Of a stretch of DNA of 64,000 bases, positions 23,680 to 35,060 are shown in pieces. The stretch lies in contig OX637296.1 of the NCBI GenBank assembly GCA_951799445.1, positions 16,988,001 through 17,052,000 of the forward strand. The letters run 5' to 3'. Made by a program: the position numbers and the translations under genes. Below the pieces are notes generated by a model that was not told the origin of the DNA, made no database searches, and saw nothing but the letters and a program-made list of their open reading frames with translations. Position 1 is the stretch's first letter. Every line of letters starts with the position of its first letter. The DNA comes from Pseudisothecium myosuroides (lineage: Eukaryota > Streptophyta > Bryopsida > Hypnales > Lembophyllaceae).

Positions 23680-25690
23680 TGATTTGGCTTGATGAAAAAG
23701 AGAAAGTGGGATTGTAAGGGCACTAGAAGAGAACTATATCAATTCAGACATTTTTTTGTCAATTTGAACACAATTAGTCAATTTGGACACTGTTTTTTTG
23801 GTAGAGGGGCCATTTTGCAAAGAGATATTTGGAGATTGGTTTAAAAAAGGAGTCAAATCAACTGGAGATATCTTAGAATAATCTTAAATTAGTGAATCCA
23901 GATTTAAAAAAAATAAAACCTCAATATAGAATATACAATGTCTTCTTGCATTTTTACCATGGCACTTGGTCCTAGCTGTTGAAATGAACCCTTTGCTCAT
24001 GTATCTCATTTTCTAGTTTTCTATTCCCCTAAGTAATATAATAAGAAAAGTGGGATTGTAGAAGGCATTTTTGCATAGAAATATGTCCAATATTTCTTTA
24101 TCATGTACCACAAACAAATTGAATTAAATTTTCACAAATAGATACGGTACATTTTAGGCAAAGAATGTAGGGATTGGTTTAAAAAAGGATTACAATTAGG
24201 TTGAGATACTTTTAAATAATCTAAAGGAGCAAGTCCAAATTTAGAAAAATAAAACCTCAATTTAGAATGTACAATGTCTTCCTATATTTTTTTTCCATAA
24301 CACTTGATAAGATATTGGGGTTGTAGGGGTCATTTTGTAAAACCATACGTCCAACATATCCTTTCAATGTACCACAAACAAGTTGAATGAAACTTTCATG
24401 AATAGATATAGTACATTTTACACTCGAAATGAAAGGATTGATTTTAAAGAGGAGTCAAATAAATTCAATATACCTTAAAATAATCTAACATCAGCAAGAC
24501 CAAATTTGAAAAAATAAAACCTTAATATAGAATGCACAAAGTCTTCTTGAATTTATTATGAAGCTTGATAGGTGAAATGAATTTTTGTCTATAGGTCTTT
24601 TTTTTATGTGAGCACTATTGACTTGGCCTGATGGGAAAGAAAAAATAGAATTGTAGGGGCCATTTTGTAGAGAGATATGTCCAATATTTCCTTTTACTAT
24701 ACTACAAACAAGTTGAACTAAACTTTCATGAATAGATATAGTACGTTTTATGCAAGGAATGTAGATTGGTTTAAAAAAAATCACAATAAAGTAGAGATAT
24801 CTTAGAATAATAAAAAATCAGTAAGTACAAATTTAGAAAAATAAAACCTCAAATATAGAGTTCATGTTCAATGTCTATCTGTATTTTTATCATGACACTT
24901 GGTAGGTACTTTGAATCCTTGGCCCATATGTCTCCTTTTTTATATAAGCACTATTGACCTGGCTTGATAAAGAAGGGAGAATGGGACTTTGGAAGCCATT
25001 TTACATAGAAATATGTATAATATTTTCTTCCAAAGTACTACAAAAAAAATCAACCAAACTTTCATGAATAGATATAATACAATTTAGGCAAGGATATTTA
25101 GGAGTTGGTTTAGAAAGGAATCACAATTAGATAGAAATACCTTAAAATAATCTAAAATCGATGAGTCTAAATTTGAAAAAATAAAACCTCAATATAGAAT
25201 GTATAATGTCTTCTTGTATTTTTTTTCATAACACTTGGTAGGTGAGATGAATCTTTTGCCTATGCATCTCCTTTATGATGTAAGCACTATTGATTTGGCG
25301 TGATGACAAAGGAAGAGTGAGATAGAGGAGGTCATTTTGTATAGAGATATGTCTATAATTTCCTTTCGATGTACTACAAATAAATTGAATTAAATGAAAG
25401 GGCTTATTGTGCCATAACTTTTGCTCATAGAGTCCTGGGCACCGATTGTACTGAAAATTATATTTTTAGAAAGCTAACATGTTCTTTTCTTCACAATTTT
25501 TTTAGAAAATCATGACAAGTACCAAGACCATAGGAGCCGGCCGAAGTTTATTATGTCTTTTAAGAGGGGGCAAATGGAATTTTAGGAATAAAATGAAGAT
25601 ACCTTAGAATAATTTGAAATTAATGAGTATAAATTTGGAAAAATAAAACTTCAATATAGAATGTACAATATCTTCTTGCATTTTTACCAT
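23680..25690 (+). repeat. Tandem array of about 345-bp units, copy 2
   Basis: About five to six diverged units of the family described at 18305-19375, some truncated (a unit near 24310 is short). About 25395-25590 is interrupted by a segment resembling the 5' part of a type A2 TTAA element (ATAACTTTTG, then a GGGCACCGATTGT block also present near 30540). Non-coding. Confidence 0.75.
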
Positions 25691-25695
25691 GATAC

Positions 25696-27205
25696 TTAAC
25701 ATCTAAAGAACCAAACTGTGTTCTTTTGGCAACATAGCAATTTTGGGCAGCTCACTACAAACGGAATTTTTATTTTTTTCATTTAACCCTTCATCGCCTA
25801 AAGGGACGAAAAGTGTCCTCACACAATCCAATTCAAAGTGTTGTAACTTTTGCATCAAATGTCCAAATTCAATCAAACTTGTTGGGAAAGTTGCATATAC
25901 TAGTCTAATTTGTGTGGTAAAATTTTCAGATCAATCTAAGACGTAATGATTTTTTGAAAGCCAATCGAAGTTCACATGTTCAATTAGGGTTCACCAAACT
26001 ACATTTGATGGTTGCAACTTCAGGGGCTTGTATCTTTTTCATGCAATTTTTGTTTTCAAAAAAATTTGTTGGATTATGTATTAATTGAAGTCTAATTATC
26101 GTGGTAAAATTTTCATGTCAATCGAAGTTGTTTTGAATGTTTGGGAGCAATTCAAAGTTCAAAATCCAGACATTTTTGCAATACAATGAACTTTGGAGGC
26201 TTATAACTTCTTCATACATGTTCCGTTTTCAATAATATTTGTTGGAAAAGTTGCGCATACTAGTCTAGTTTGTATAATTAAAATTTCATATCAATACAAG
26301 AAGTTATGAGTGACCGAGAAACATTTTAGTAGAAGGAGGTTCAGTCATAGATGTATTTTTTGCAACCTTTTTTGCTATTTTTTGACATTTCAAAACCATT
26401 TTGCAAACACCATGAGTCAATTGAATTCATTTTTCCACCAATGTGTTTGTATGTTGGTTTTGAAGAACTTTCTAGTTCAAAGTTTTATCAGTTGAGTAGG
26501 TTTAGAAATCGAATTTCACCTCCAAATGTGTATTTAGGAAAATTTCAGCATCTTTTTTCAACACTAAAACATTATAATCTTGCAATCTATGCGGTCAAAT
26601 GACTTCAAATTTGATCCACATCATCTACAACATACACACTATAAGATTATACGGTTGAGAATTTGATACCTTAGTGAAATTTAGACTTATAAGGCTTGAA
26701 AAGCAAAGATGCTTTGAGACATGTTAGGGCCTTAGGCGATGAAGGGTTAAAAATTTTCACACAATATGTAGTCGAGGAGTAGCTTTAAGGCGCAACAATT
26801 TTCATAACTTTTGATTACATGGTTAAAAAGCTCGTTAAAAAGTTATTGTATGATATATAATTTCTATTGCTTGGTAGGCAATGCGGGTAACTAAAGAAAA
26901 CTACTTTAAAAAAAATAAAAATTTAAACTTGATTTTTTAGATTTATATATATGTGGAAAACTTTGAATGATTCCATGTTATGAAATGTTATGATGAGTTT
27001 TAATTTGCAGACAATTATATTTGCAAATCTCTATTCCAAAATAAACTTTGAAGTCCTTTATTCAACTCAATTTTCAATATTTCTGGAAAAAAATAAAATC
27101 ATTGGATGTAGATTATTTATCACACCATTATAACTACTGGAATTGGAATTTTTTAGTATTTTAAATCCCACTCTATTTCTTTCTACTTACTATTTTTTTC
27201 AAGTA
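25696..27205 (+). mobile_element. Type A1 TTAA element, right-truncated and interrupted
   Basis: The left end is a decayed TTAACATCTAAAGAACC. The interior follows 8626-9575 (GGCAACATAGCAATTTTGGG, then the 'ctcactac' block) until it is split by another TTAA element at 25783-26750. It resumes with AAATTTTCACACAA and 'ataacttttga', and ends near 27205 inside the A1 'ctacttactattttttt' block without a right inverted repeat. Confidence 0.75.
25783..26750 (+). mobile_element. TTAA element with CCCTTCATCGCC ends, nested in a type A1 copy
   Basis: A TTAA at each edge (25783-25786 and 26747-26750) bounds a 960-bp element with inverted repeats CCCTTCATCGCCTAA / TTAGGCGATGAAGGG. Removing the element plus one TTAA restores the host sequence as in 8626-9575, so the insertion was exact. 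It contains three degenerate internal repeats (about 25879, 26067 and 26240) built on TGTTGG..., CTAGTCTA and AAATTTTCA motifs. The right 170 bp (ATCTTGCAATCTATGCGG, then 'ccacatc' and TAAGATTATACGG) resemble the right end of type A elements. No transposase. Confidence 0.85.
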
Positions 27206-27303
27206 CAGACATGATTTTTTTTTTTTTTTTTAAATTTGTATTTCCCACTTATTTCTTCAACATATTTTGGAAAGTTGCAAGTTGTAGGATCTACACATTT
27301 TTG
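27206..27303. repeat. Short poly-T-rich repeat fragment
   Basis: This matches about 7440-7545 ('cttcaacatattttgg', 'gttgtaggatctacaca'). Confidence 0.45.
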
Positions 27304-27438
27304 TTTAATCCCTAAAAGAACATTGCCCCTTTTTGCAAGTACCTATAGTCTCAATTTTTGTTCTGATTTTTTGAATATTTTTAAAAAAATAGAAAAAATG
27401 ATTAGCTTTGTGAGAATATAATTTTTTTTTCAATCAAT
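27304..27438 (+). mobile_element. 5' fragment of a type A2 TTAA element
   Basis: Begins TTTAATCCCTAAAAGAACA and continues with the AGTACCTATAG and 'agctttgtgagaatataat' blocks of the A2 family. It stops where the 179-bp repeat array begins. Confidence 0.55.
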
Positions 27439-27439
27439 G

Positions 27440-28018
27440 CTTGACAACTATACATGTTGGTAGAATTAGCATATATTTTTTTGGTAAATCTTTTGACCTT
27501 GAAATTTGGCACACATGTTATTAACTTAGAGATGATTCCATTATAAACATTTCATGATTAAAAAAACAATTTTTCAACCCTTGGAAGAGTGTCAAAGTCG
27601 GTAGTCGTGAAATTGTTTCTCACAACAACACATGTTGGTAGATTTCAAATATATTTTTATATGTGAATCTTTTCACCTTGAAATTAGGCACACATATTAT
27701 CAACATAGAAATGATTTCATGACAAAAACTTCATGGTAAAAAAAAGATACTTCAGCCCTCAGGAGGATGCCAAAGTTGGCAACAGTGAAAATTTTCTCAC
27801 CACTACACTTGTTGGTAGACTTTGAATATCATTTTTTGGGTGAATCTTCTGACCTTGAAATTTGGTACACATGTTATTAACATAAAGATGTTCTCCTGCC
27901 AAAAATTTCATAGTCAAAAAGCAAATTTTCAGCCCTCTGGAGGCTGTCAAAGTTGGCAGATGTGAAATTTCCTTCCCTGCAAATGTAAAAACACCATTTT
28001 GAATGGTACCCCATTGTA
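27440..28018 (+). mobile_element. Left-truncated foldback element, TA-CAATGGGG right end
   Basis: Three units of about 179 bp (landmark CCTTGAAATTTGG or variant at about 27497, 27676 and 27853) precede a right end that, in reverse complement, reads TACAATGGGGTACCATTC. This is homologous to the ends of the adjoining 28017-29412 element. Both elements share the TA at 28017-28018. Confidence 0.65.
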
Positions 28019-29412
28019 CAGTGGGGTCCCAATCAAAATGGCATTTTCGAAATCGCAGGGAAGGAACTTTTGCATCTACCAACTTTGACAGCCTCCCGAG
28101 GGCTCAAAAATTGATATTTGACTATGAAATTTTTACCATAGCATCATCTTTAAGTTAATTATATGTGTACCAAATTTCAAGGCCAATGATTTAGACAAAA
28201 AAAGATATTCAAAATCTCCCAACATGTGTAGCCGTGAAATTTTTTTCACTACTGCCAACTTTGACACCCTCCCAAGGACTGAATTTTTTTCTTTTTCTAT
28301 GAAATTCTTGTCATAGGACCATCTATATTTTGATTACATGTGTGAAAAATTTCAAGTCCAAAAGACCCCTACAAAAATAGATATTCAAAATCTCCCAACA
28401 TGTGTAGTTGTGAGAAAAATTTCACTACTACCAACTTTGACACTATCCCAAGGGTTGAAAAATTGTTTAATTACCATGAAATTTTTATGATGAAATCATC
28501 TCTATGTTAATAACATGTGTGCCAAATTTCAAGTTCAAAATATTCACACAAAAAAAACATGCTAGTTCTTCCAACATGTGTAGTTATGAGAAGGATTTTT
28601 TCAGCCCTTGGGATAGTGCTATTTTTTGGGTAAAATTTCACACGGATGTAGAAAGTCATTCTCACAACTATACATGTTGGTAGACTATTAGAATATCTGT
28701 TTTTTGGTAAATCTTTTGACCTTGAAATTTGGCATACATTTTATCAATATAGAGATGATCTCATGCCAAAAATTTCATGGTAAAATGGGTTTTTTTCAGC
28801 CCTTGGGATAGTGTCAAAGTTGGTAGTAGTGAAATTTTTCTCATAGCTATACACTTTGGTAGAACTAGCATATTTTTTTTTGTGAGAATATTTTGAACTT
28901 GAAATTTGGCACACATTTTAGTAACATAGAGATGATTTCATCATAAAAATTTCATGGTAATTAAACAATTTTTCAACCCTTGGGATAGTGTCAAAGTTGG
29001 TAGTAGTGAAATTTTTCTCACAACTACACATGTTGGGAGATTTTGAATATCTACTTTTGTAGGGGTCTTTTGGACTTGAAATTTTTCACACATGTAATCA
29101 AAATATAGATGGTCCTATGACAAGAATTTCATAGAAAAAGAAAAAAAATTCAGTCCTTGGGAGGGTGTCAAAGTTGGCAGTAGTGAAAAAATTCACGGCT
29201 ACACATGTTGGGAGATTTTGAATATCTTTTTTGTCTAAATCATTGGCCTTGAAATTTGGTACACATATAATTAACTTAAAGATGATGCTATGGTAAAAAT
29301 TTCATAGTCAAATATCAATTTTTGAGCCCTTGGGAGGCTGTCAAAGTTGGTAGATGCAAAACTTCCTTCCCTGCGATTTCGAAAATGCCATTTTGATTGG
29401 GACCCCACTGTA
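28017..29412. mobile_element. 1.4-kb foldback element with TA-CAGTGGGG inverted repeats
   Basis: The left end TACAGTGGGGTCCCAATC and the reverse complement of the right end are identical, and the match continues almost without change for about 80 bp (through GGCATTTTCG and a GCAGGGAAGGA block). Beyond that, the arms (28019 to about 28610 and about 28640 to 29410) remain imperfectly complementary and are composed of the 179-bp unit in opposite orientations. TA plus CAGTGGGG is typical of Tc1/mariner-type ends, so that superfamily is inferred. No transposase ORF. Confidence 0.75.
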
Positions 29413-29413
29413 C

Positions 29414-29766
29414 AACTTCTTCTTGCATTTTTACCATGACACTTGCCATAAGTGAGATGAAGCTTTTGCCGTTGGGTGTCTTTTCTTGTGTAAATACTAT
29501 TGCTCTAGGACAATGAAGAAGGGAGATTGGAGTTGCACAAGTCATTTTGTATAGAGATGTGAGTAATATTTCCTTTTTGTGCACCACAAACAAGTTGAAT
29601 TTAACTTTTATGAATAAATATGGTACATTTTAGGCAAGGATATTCACATGTTGGTTTAGAAAGGGATTACAATGTGGTGGAAATACCTTAGAGTAATTTG
29701 CAATCAATGAACTCAAATTTGGAAGAATAAAATTTCATTATAGAATCTACAATGTCTTTTTTTTTG
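29414..29766 (+). repeat. Single unit of the about 345-bp tandem family
   Basis: Shares 'tcttgcatttttaccatgacactt', GTGAGATGAA, 'cattttgtatagagat', GTACATTTTAGGCAAGGA and 'taccttagagtaat' with the arrays at 18.3 and 23.7 kb. It is cut on the right by the TTAA element at 29767. Confidence 0.7.
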
Positions 29767-30696
29767 TTAACCCCTAAAGGACCAAGGCCTTTTTTTTGCC
29801 AAAAAACACTCAAAATTGCCATTTTTATAGTAAAAAGTAAAATATGTGAAAAATGCTTTTTTTGCACATCTAATTGTAAGATCTTACACCTAACTAGTAT
29901 AATAATGTGTGGAATTTTTTTTAGAATTTTTGACGGCACAAATTGCAAGATATCATTTTGCATTTAAAGTAGAAAAAACAAGTTTTTCAGCACATTGCGG
30001 GACTAGATATTTTGACTTTAAACATTTTTTAACTTAAAATTTTTGCACAACAGAGTTTTGAGCTTCAATCTTTATAGTGGAGAATTGAGTTGAGAGTCTA
30101 GGAAAAAAGAAAAAATTAAAAAAAACTTAATTATCATTCTTAAAAAAATTGTTAAGTAGAAATAGGTACAAGATAGAAAGAAAATCTAAAATATTCATAT
30201 ATTTAAAATGGAATTAAAATGAACTAATTCCAATGGTGAGATTGTTCTAGCAAGTAAACTAAACCATGCAAAAAAAATTGAAAAATTTGAAAAATTGCAT
30301 TCAGAATTGAATCCTACAAGTTATTTTTTTCAAGAAGATGCTCCAACTACCCGAAAAACAAGAATGTCCATAGCTTTCTCACAACAAATCCATATGTAAT
30401 GAATCAAAGCTTTCCAGATAAACAAAAATATAATCTATGAGAAAAAAAATACAAGAAAAAGGATTCAAATTTTTGCAATTTTTTTTGCTGCCCGAGCTGC
30501 CCCCTATTTTGAGCTTATTTGGTCATAACTTTTGTTCCCGGGCACCGATTGTGAAAAAAATTATACTCCCACGAAGCTTATCAATTTTTCTGTCTTCAAG
30601 AAAAGTTTCAAAAAATCATAGAAAGATTTCAGCCTGTAGGCACCTGCCCAAAAACGCATTTGTCCCCCGAAGGAACAACGATTCTTTAGGGGTTAA
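29767..30696 (-). mobile_element. TTAA-bounded non-autonomous element, type A2, inverted
   Basis: A 930-bp element with TTAACCCCTAAAGGACC at 29767 and TCTTTAGGGGTTAA ending 30696. Read on the minus strand it is collinear with 6168-7086 and 12924-13844. No coding capacity. Confidence 0.88.
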
Positions 30697-33029
30697 GGTC
30701 GAACAATCAATTGTGGTCAATCTTAGACCTATAGCGGACACTTAGGGTATGACCCCATTTCGGTTATTTGCCAATTAATGAGATTTAGGCCACAATCAAT
30801 GTCTTAAGGTGATATAGGAGGCAATCCATTTTTGACCACTTAAGCAATTTAGACCATCTAGAGGGTAGGTTTCTTCAGTGGGTATTTTTTTATCTTATGC
30901 AAAAATAAACTGCAGAAGGTTTCTATAATTTTCTACATTTTTTTGACCGCAATTCATAAATACTATGAATTTTTCAATTGAAGATTATATTCAACCAATG
31001 TTGGTTATGTAGACCTTCCTATTTCCAACCTAGGACTGGTTGCAAAATCCATCGAGGATTGGTGGTAATATTGAGAGTTATCTAGCCAATTACAATGTGC
31101 TACAATTGCCCCGGGGACCGCACCATAATTAATCAGTGTTCATTTTTTCCTTTACGAAAAGAGAATAATTTACATAGCCAAAACGGGGAGGTGATCAAGA
31201 ATGGGTTGCATCTTGTAGTTCTAGAGTGATTAATGACCTCATTAAGATCTTCCAGATTTTCAATGTAAATTCATTATAGGAAGTGACTTTTTTAGACCTT
31301 CCATGTTATAAAATATTGTGACTACTTTGGGTGAGTAAGATGAGTATTATGGAAACACTTTTGTTGGTTTTGGGATAGTCTACAAATTGTTTTAGGCCAT
31401 GATGGGCAACACACTTCAAAAATTCATAACAAATTTATACTTTATTAGAAAAATACAATTGCAATCGCTCTCGCCATTTCTCAAACTTGTCTTTATGTGG
31501 GAAATTAAAAAAAAAATTATACCAATGGCACAAGGTCAAACTCCTAATTCTAACTACAATAGGCTATTTTACCATATTGGGAAGAAACTTGATACTTGAC
31601 TGGCCGGACGGGGTAAACCAACCCCTTGCTTGTCCTTCCAAAGTCATTCTATGGGTGCATGTAAAAAAAAAGTCCCCTATTCAATGCTTGATTAATATAT
31701 CTATTACACCTCTCCAAGCTAATTTAAGGCCTTTGATTGCAAATATAAATTCAAAATTCCCAAATTTTATCATGCGTGGCAAATAAAAGGTTCTTTTGTT
31801 TTTCCTAGGGATAAAATTGGGGACAAACAAGGGGATCAATTCACAGCCAAGGAAGATTGACCCCCTTTATTTCCTCGTCAAAGAATAAAAGTAAAACTTG
31901 CCTTCTATTTTGTGCCACATACATTTTGTATTTCTTCACCTCTCCTAGCTAATTTGGGCCTCCGACCGCAAGTATGAATTCAAAACTTACAAATTTTATT
32001 ATATGCAGCAAATAAAAAATACCAGTTTTTTCTCCAGGGGCAAAACATGGTGCAATAAGGGGGGTCAATCCTCCCTGGCCATCAGTTAATCCATGACCAT
32101 GATTCCCTCGCCCCTGGGTCCCATTTCCAATGCAAGGACTAGTATTGACTCGGCCTCGCCGTGGGGACACATGTCCAATAATTCCTTTTCGGTGTACCCC
32201 CAAACAAGCCAAAACCCAGCTTGCACAACTCTCACCCCAGCCTCCTATTTTTTTTTTAAATTAAAATTTTTTTTTCCTATTTTTTTCCCTTGACCTCAGC
32301 CTCCTATTCACTGCACCCAATCCACCCCAAAGTGATCCCAAGGCCGCTGTATCCCATTGAACCCGCTTCCCTCCGCACCACTAATTCCCAAGAAGCCACA
32401 TGCCTAACATGTGACTTTCATGCTACAGCAGCCCAAAACACAATTATTCTATTCTATTATTCACGGTGCTGCAGCAGCATAACTTTGCTTTACTTTGCTT
32501 GCAAGTCTTGCCAACTGAAATCCAATTTATGATACCTCACTCACAATGGTCCAAATCTTTTCCTCATGAGCCTCCCATTCATAAGTTAGTCCCCTCGTCA
32601 TGCTTCAAACCCAAGCCACACATCCATTGAAAAGTCTTTCAGTGGCCACAGGCAATCCGAAGATTTCTTTGGCTCACATGCCTCCCGCTGCATGAATGAA
32701 GAACCCACATTCTTACTGGATTCGAGAATCATTTGGTCACCCGATTTTTGATGGCCTTTTAATATTAATTTAATTCTCTCGCGGTCTCGTCCAATTGGGA
32801 GCCCACCATTTTCAACGAAAGGGGAAAAAAGATTGGAGCCCACCGTTGGAACGACAGGTGTCTGGACTTGAAGGACTGTAGAGAGGGGAGACTTGGAGCT
32901 GGACCATTTTTCTACGAGTTTTTGGAGTGTATCTAAAATTAGGCCGTAACAAAATCATCATTGATCTCGGGAATGTTCCCCCCTTGTAGTGGGTACGGAA
33001 TCAATTAAAAAAATTTGGAGAGGGGGAGG
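30697..33029. repeat. Intergenic DNA with a direct repeat of about 240 bp
   Basis: No gene is recognised. The segment at 31690-31860 (AGCTAATTTAAGGCC, then 'cgtggcaaataaaa' and GGGATCAATTC) recurs at 31935-32075 (AGCTAATTTGGGCC, then 'cagcaaataaaa' and GGGGTCAATCC). From about 32000 the base composition becomes less AT-rich, but no conserved protein is readable on either strand. Confidence 0.5.
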
Positions 33030-35060
33030 TGCTAGCTATACCTTGAGGTTTCTAACTAAGGTGGTCAAAATTGTTACTTGAGGAATATTTTATTATTATT
33101 GAAAATATAATTATTATTGTGGTTTTTGTTGTTAGTTGTTTGTAATGTACAATATATATGATTAGTATGTTTGCTATATTAGTATCTTGTAATTGTCAAA
33201 TTTGGGGACAACACAACAAAATGGACTCTTTAGAAGCTTCAAATTGAATGGAGAATCATCAAATGATGAAATATTAGTGGTACATAACATTGTTAAGTAA
33301 CTGAATTGCCTCCCCCAAATGGAGGTTTAATTTGCACCTCGATATCTGGGGGAATTTCAATTATAACTAATGTGCCCTTGTGTCGCCTGCCATAGTCAAA
33401 ATAAAAGAAAAATAATTTTAATTTTTTTAAATTCAAAAATAACAAATTTATACACGAAATAGAGCAAATGGCTTTGTTGCGGTGGAAGAGGTTGCGTTAT
33501 TGACGCAAATAGAAACCTCTATGCACGAAGGAATGCGAGGGCCTTGCATTTTTGCGGTGTTTGGACACATGATGTGAAAGTTATGTTTTTTCCAGAATAA
33601 AAGGTAATTTAATTCAATTTTCCTATCCATATAAATCTTTGAAATTCAATAACTTTCACACCAAAGGGCCAAATGCCACGAAACAAAGTCCATGTACCCC
33701 TGCTCGCCAAGAGCTTTTGAGCAATACGAAAAGTGTTGGTGAACGCCTCACGCTTTGTTACATCTCAACGTATCAAATAAAACAAAACAAATAAACAAAA
33801 TATGGTACCTAAATATAATTAAAAAAATCTAAGCTAATTTAATGTATAGACTAGTATGTCCTTGTGCCATTGCCACAGTCAAAATAAAAGCAAAAGAATT
33901 TTTTCTTATTAAATTATCATTTTTTTATACACGAAGGAACGCAAAGGGCTTTGCTACGGTGGGAGAGGTTGGGTTCTTGACACAAATAGAATTCTCTATA
34001 TACAAAGGAGTGCAAGGGCCTTGCGATTTTGCGGCAATTGGACACGCAATGTAAAAGTTACAATTTTTCCAAAATAAAAGATAATTTAATTCAATTTTCT
34101 GATCCACTTAAAACTTTGAAATTCAATAACTTTCACATCAAAGGACCAAACGTCACAAAACAAAGTCCGTGCACCCTTCCTCTCCAAGAGCTCTTGAGCG
34201 GTACCAAAAGCGCCACCGAATGCCTCACAATTTGTTATATCTCAACATATCAAACAAAATAAACAAAATAAACAAAATATGGTACCTAAATATAGTATAA
34301 AAATCCAAGATAAATAAATAGATTTATAGATAGATGTGATGGATGTCATTGGCTGGTCAAAGATATTTTGTTGTTGGATTGTCATTGCTGGTTTGTGGTT
34401 GTCATTGGTTGGTTGTTAATGGCTCATCTTGACTTGGTATGTTTCAGTGCTAGAGGGTTTCTGCTTTGGTGGGAGAAAAAGGGACCACTGGCAAAGGTTA
34501 ACATTGTTATATAAATTGGTAGATGGGGTTCAACTTTACTATTTTTATAAATAGGATTTAGATTATTTATAATCATTTACCAATAATTTCTTTTGACATT
34601 GTTCACTCAAAATAGATGAATGATTACAAATTTAGAAAAATAAACAAATTTGTCACCTGTAATCTACAAATTTTGTAGGTGTAAATAGCTTCATTATTCT
34701 ATTCAAATTCAAAGAGAAATAACTCCTACCACTTTAGGTGGTTGGTTTGCGTACTTCACAGAGACTTTGTTTGTTTGTTGAGGGTCTCATGTCAATCTCT
34801 GAACATTGGTAGATCGAGAATGTGTTTTTTTGGACACTAATGAATAGTGTCAGAGCATGATGCTAGAGGTTCCTGTTTTCACCAAGCTTAGAGTCAATAT
34901 GGGCCTTAGGCATCATGCTATTGGGGCCCAAGGTTCATCCTTCCACTAGTGGAAAAGCCATTCTAAGGCACTCCTAGACCCACTCAAGTTACATTACCTC
35001 TGACTTATCAAATTAATGTGCGTATGAATGTTAATTTATCAAAGTCCCATTGTTATTAAT
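33030..35060 (+). repeat. Triplicated block, copy 1, interrupted by a second repeat
   Basis: First of three direct copies (33030-35060, 35060-36215, 36215-37130). Landmarks are AAGGTGGTCAAAATTGTTAC, GTTTGTAATG, GAAGCTTCAAATTGAATGGA, 'aggtgtaaatagctt' and 'gtttgttgagggt'. This copy carries an extra 0.95-kb insert at about 33370-34325 that is absent from copies 2 and 3. Confidence 0.8.
33370..34325 (+). repeat. About 475-bp tandem duplication inside copy 1
   Basis: Two direct copies (about 33370-33840 and 33841-34310). Each begins with a 'tgtcccttgtg'-type segment and AGTCAAAATAAAAG, continues through a TACACGAA...GGCTTTG block and an AATAACTTTCACA block, and ends ACAAAATATGGTACCTAAAT. Single diverged relatives occur at about 1003 and 3636. 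No conserved ORF. Confidence 0.75.

Noticed and set aside
27440..29412. CRISPR-like interpretation of the 179-bp repeats
   Set aside because: Units are long, diverged and in both orientations, with no unique spacers; the genome is eukaryotic.
1294..30696. CCCTAAA within element ends as telomere repeat
   Set aside because: Although CCCTAAA is the plant telomere unit, it occurs once per element tip with no tandem array.
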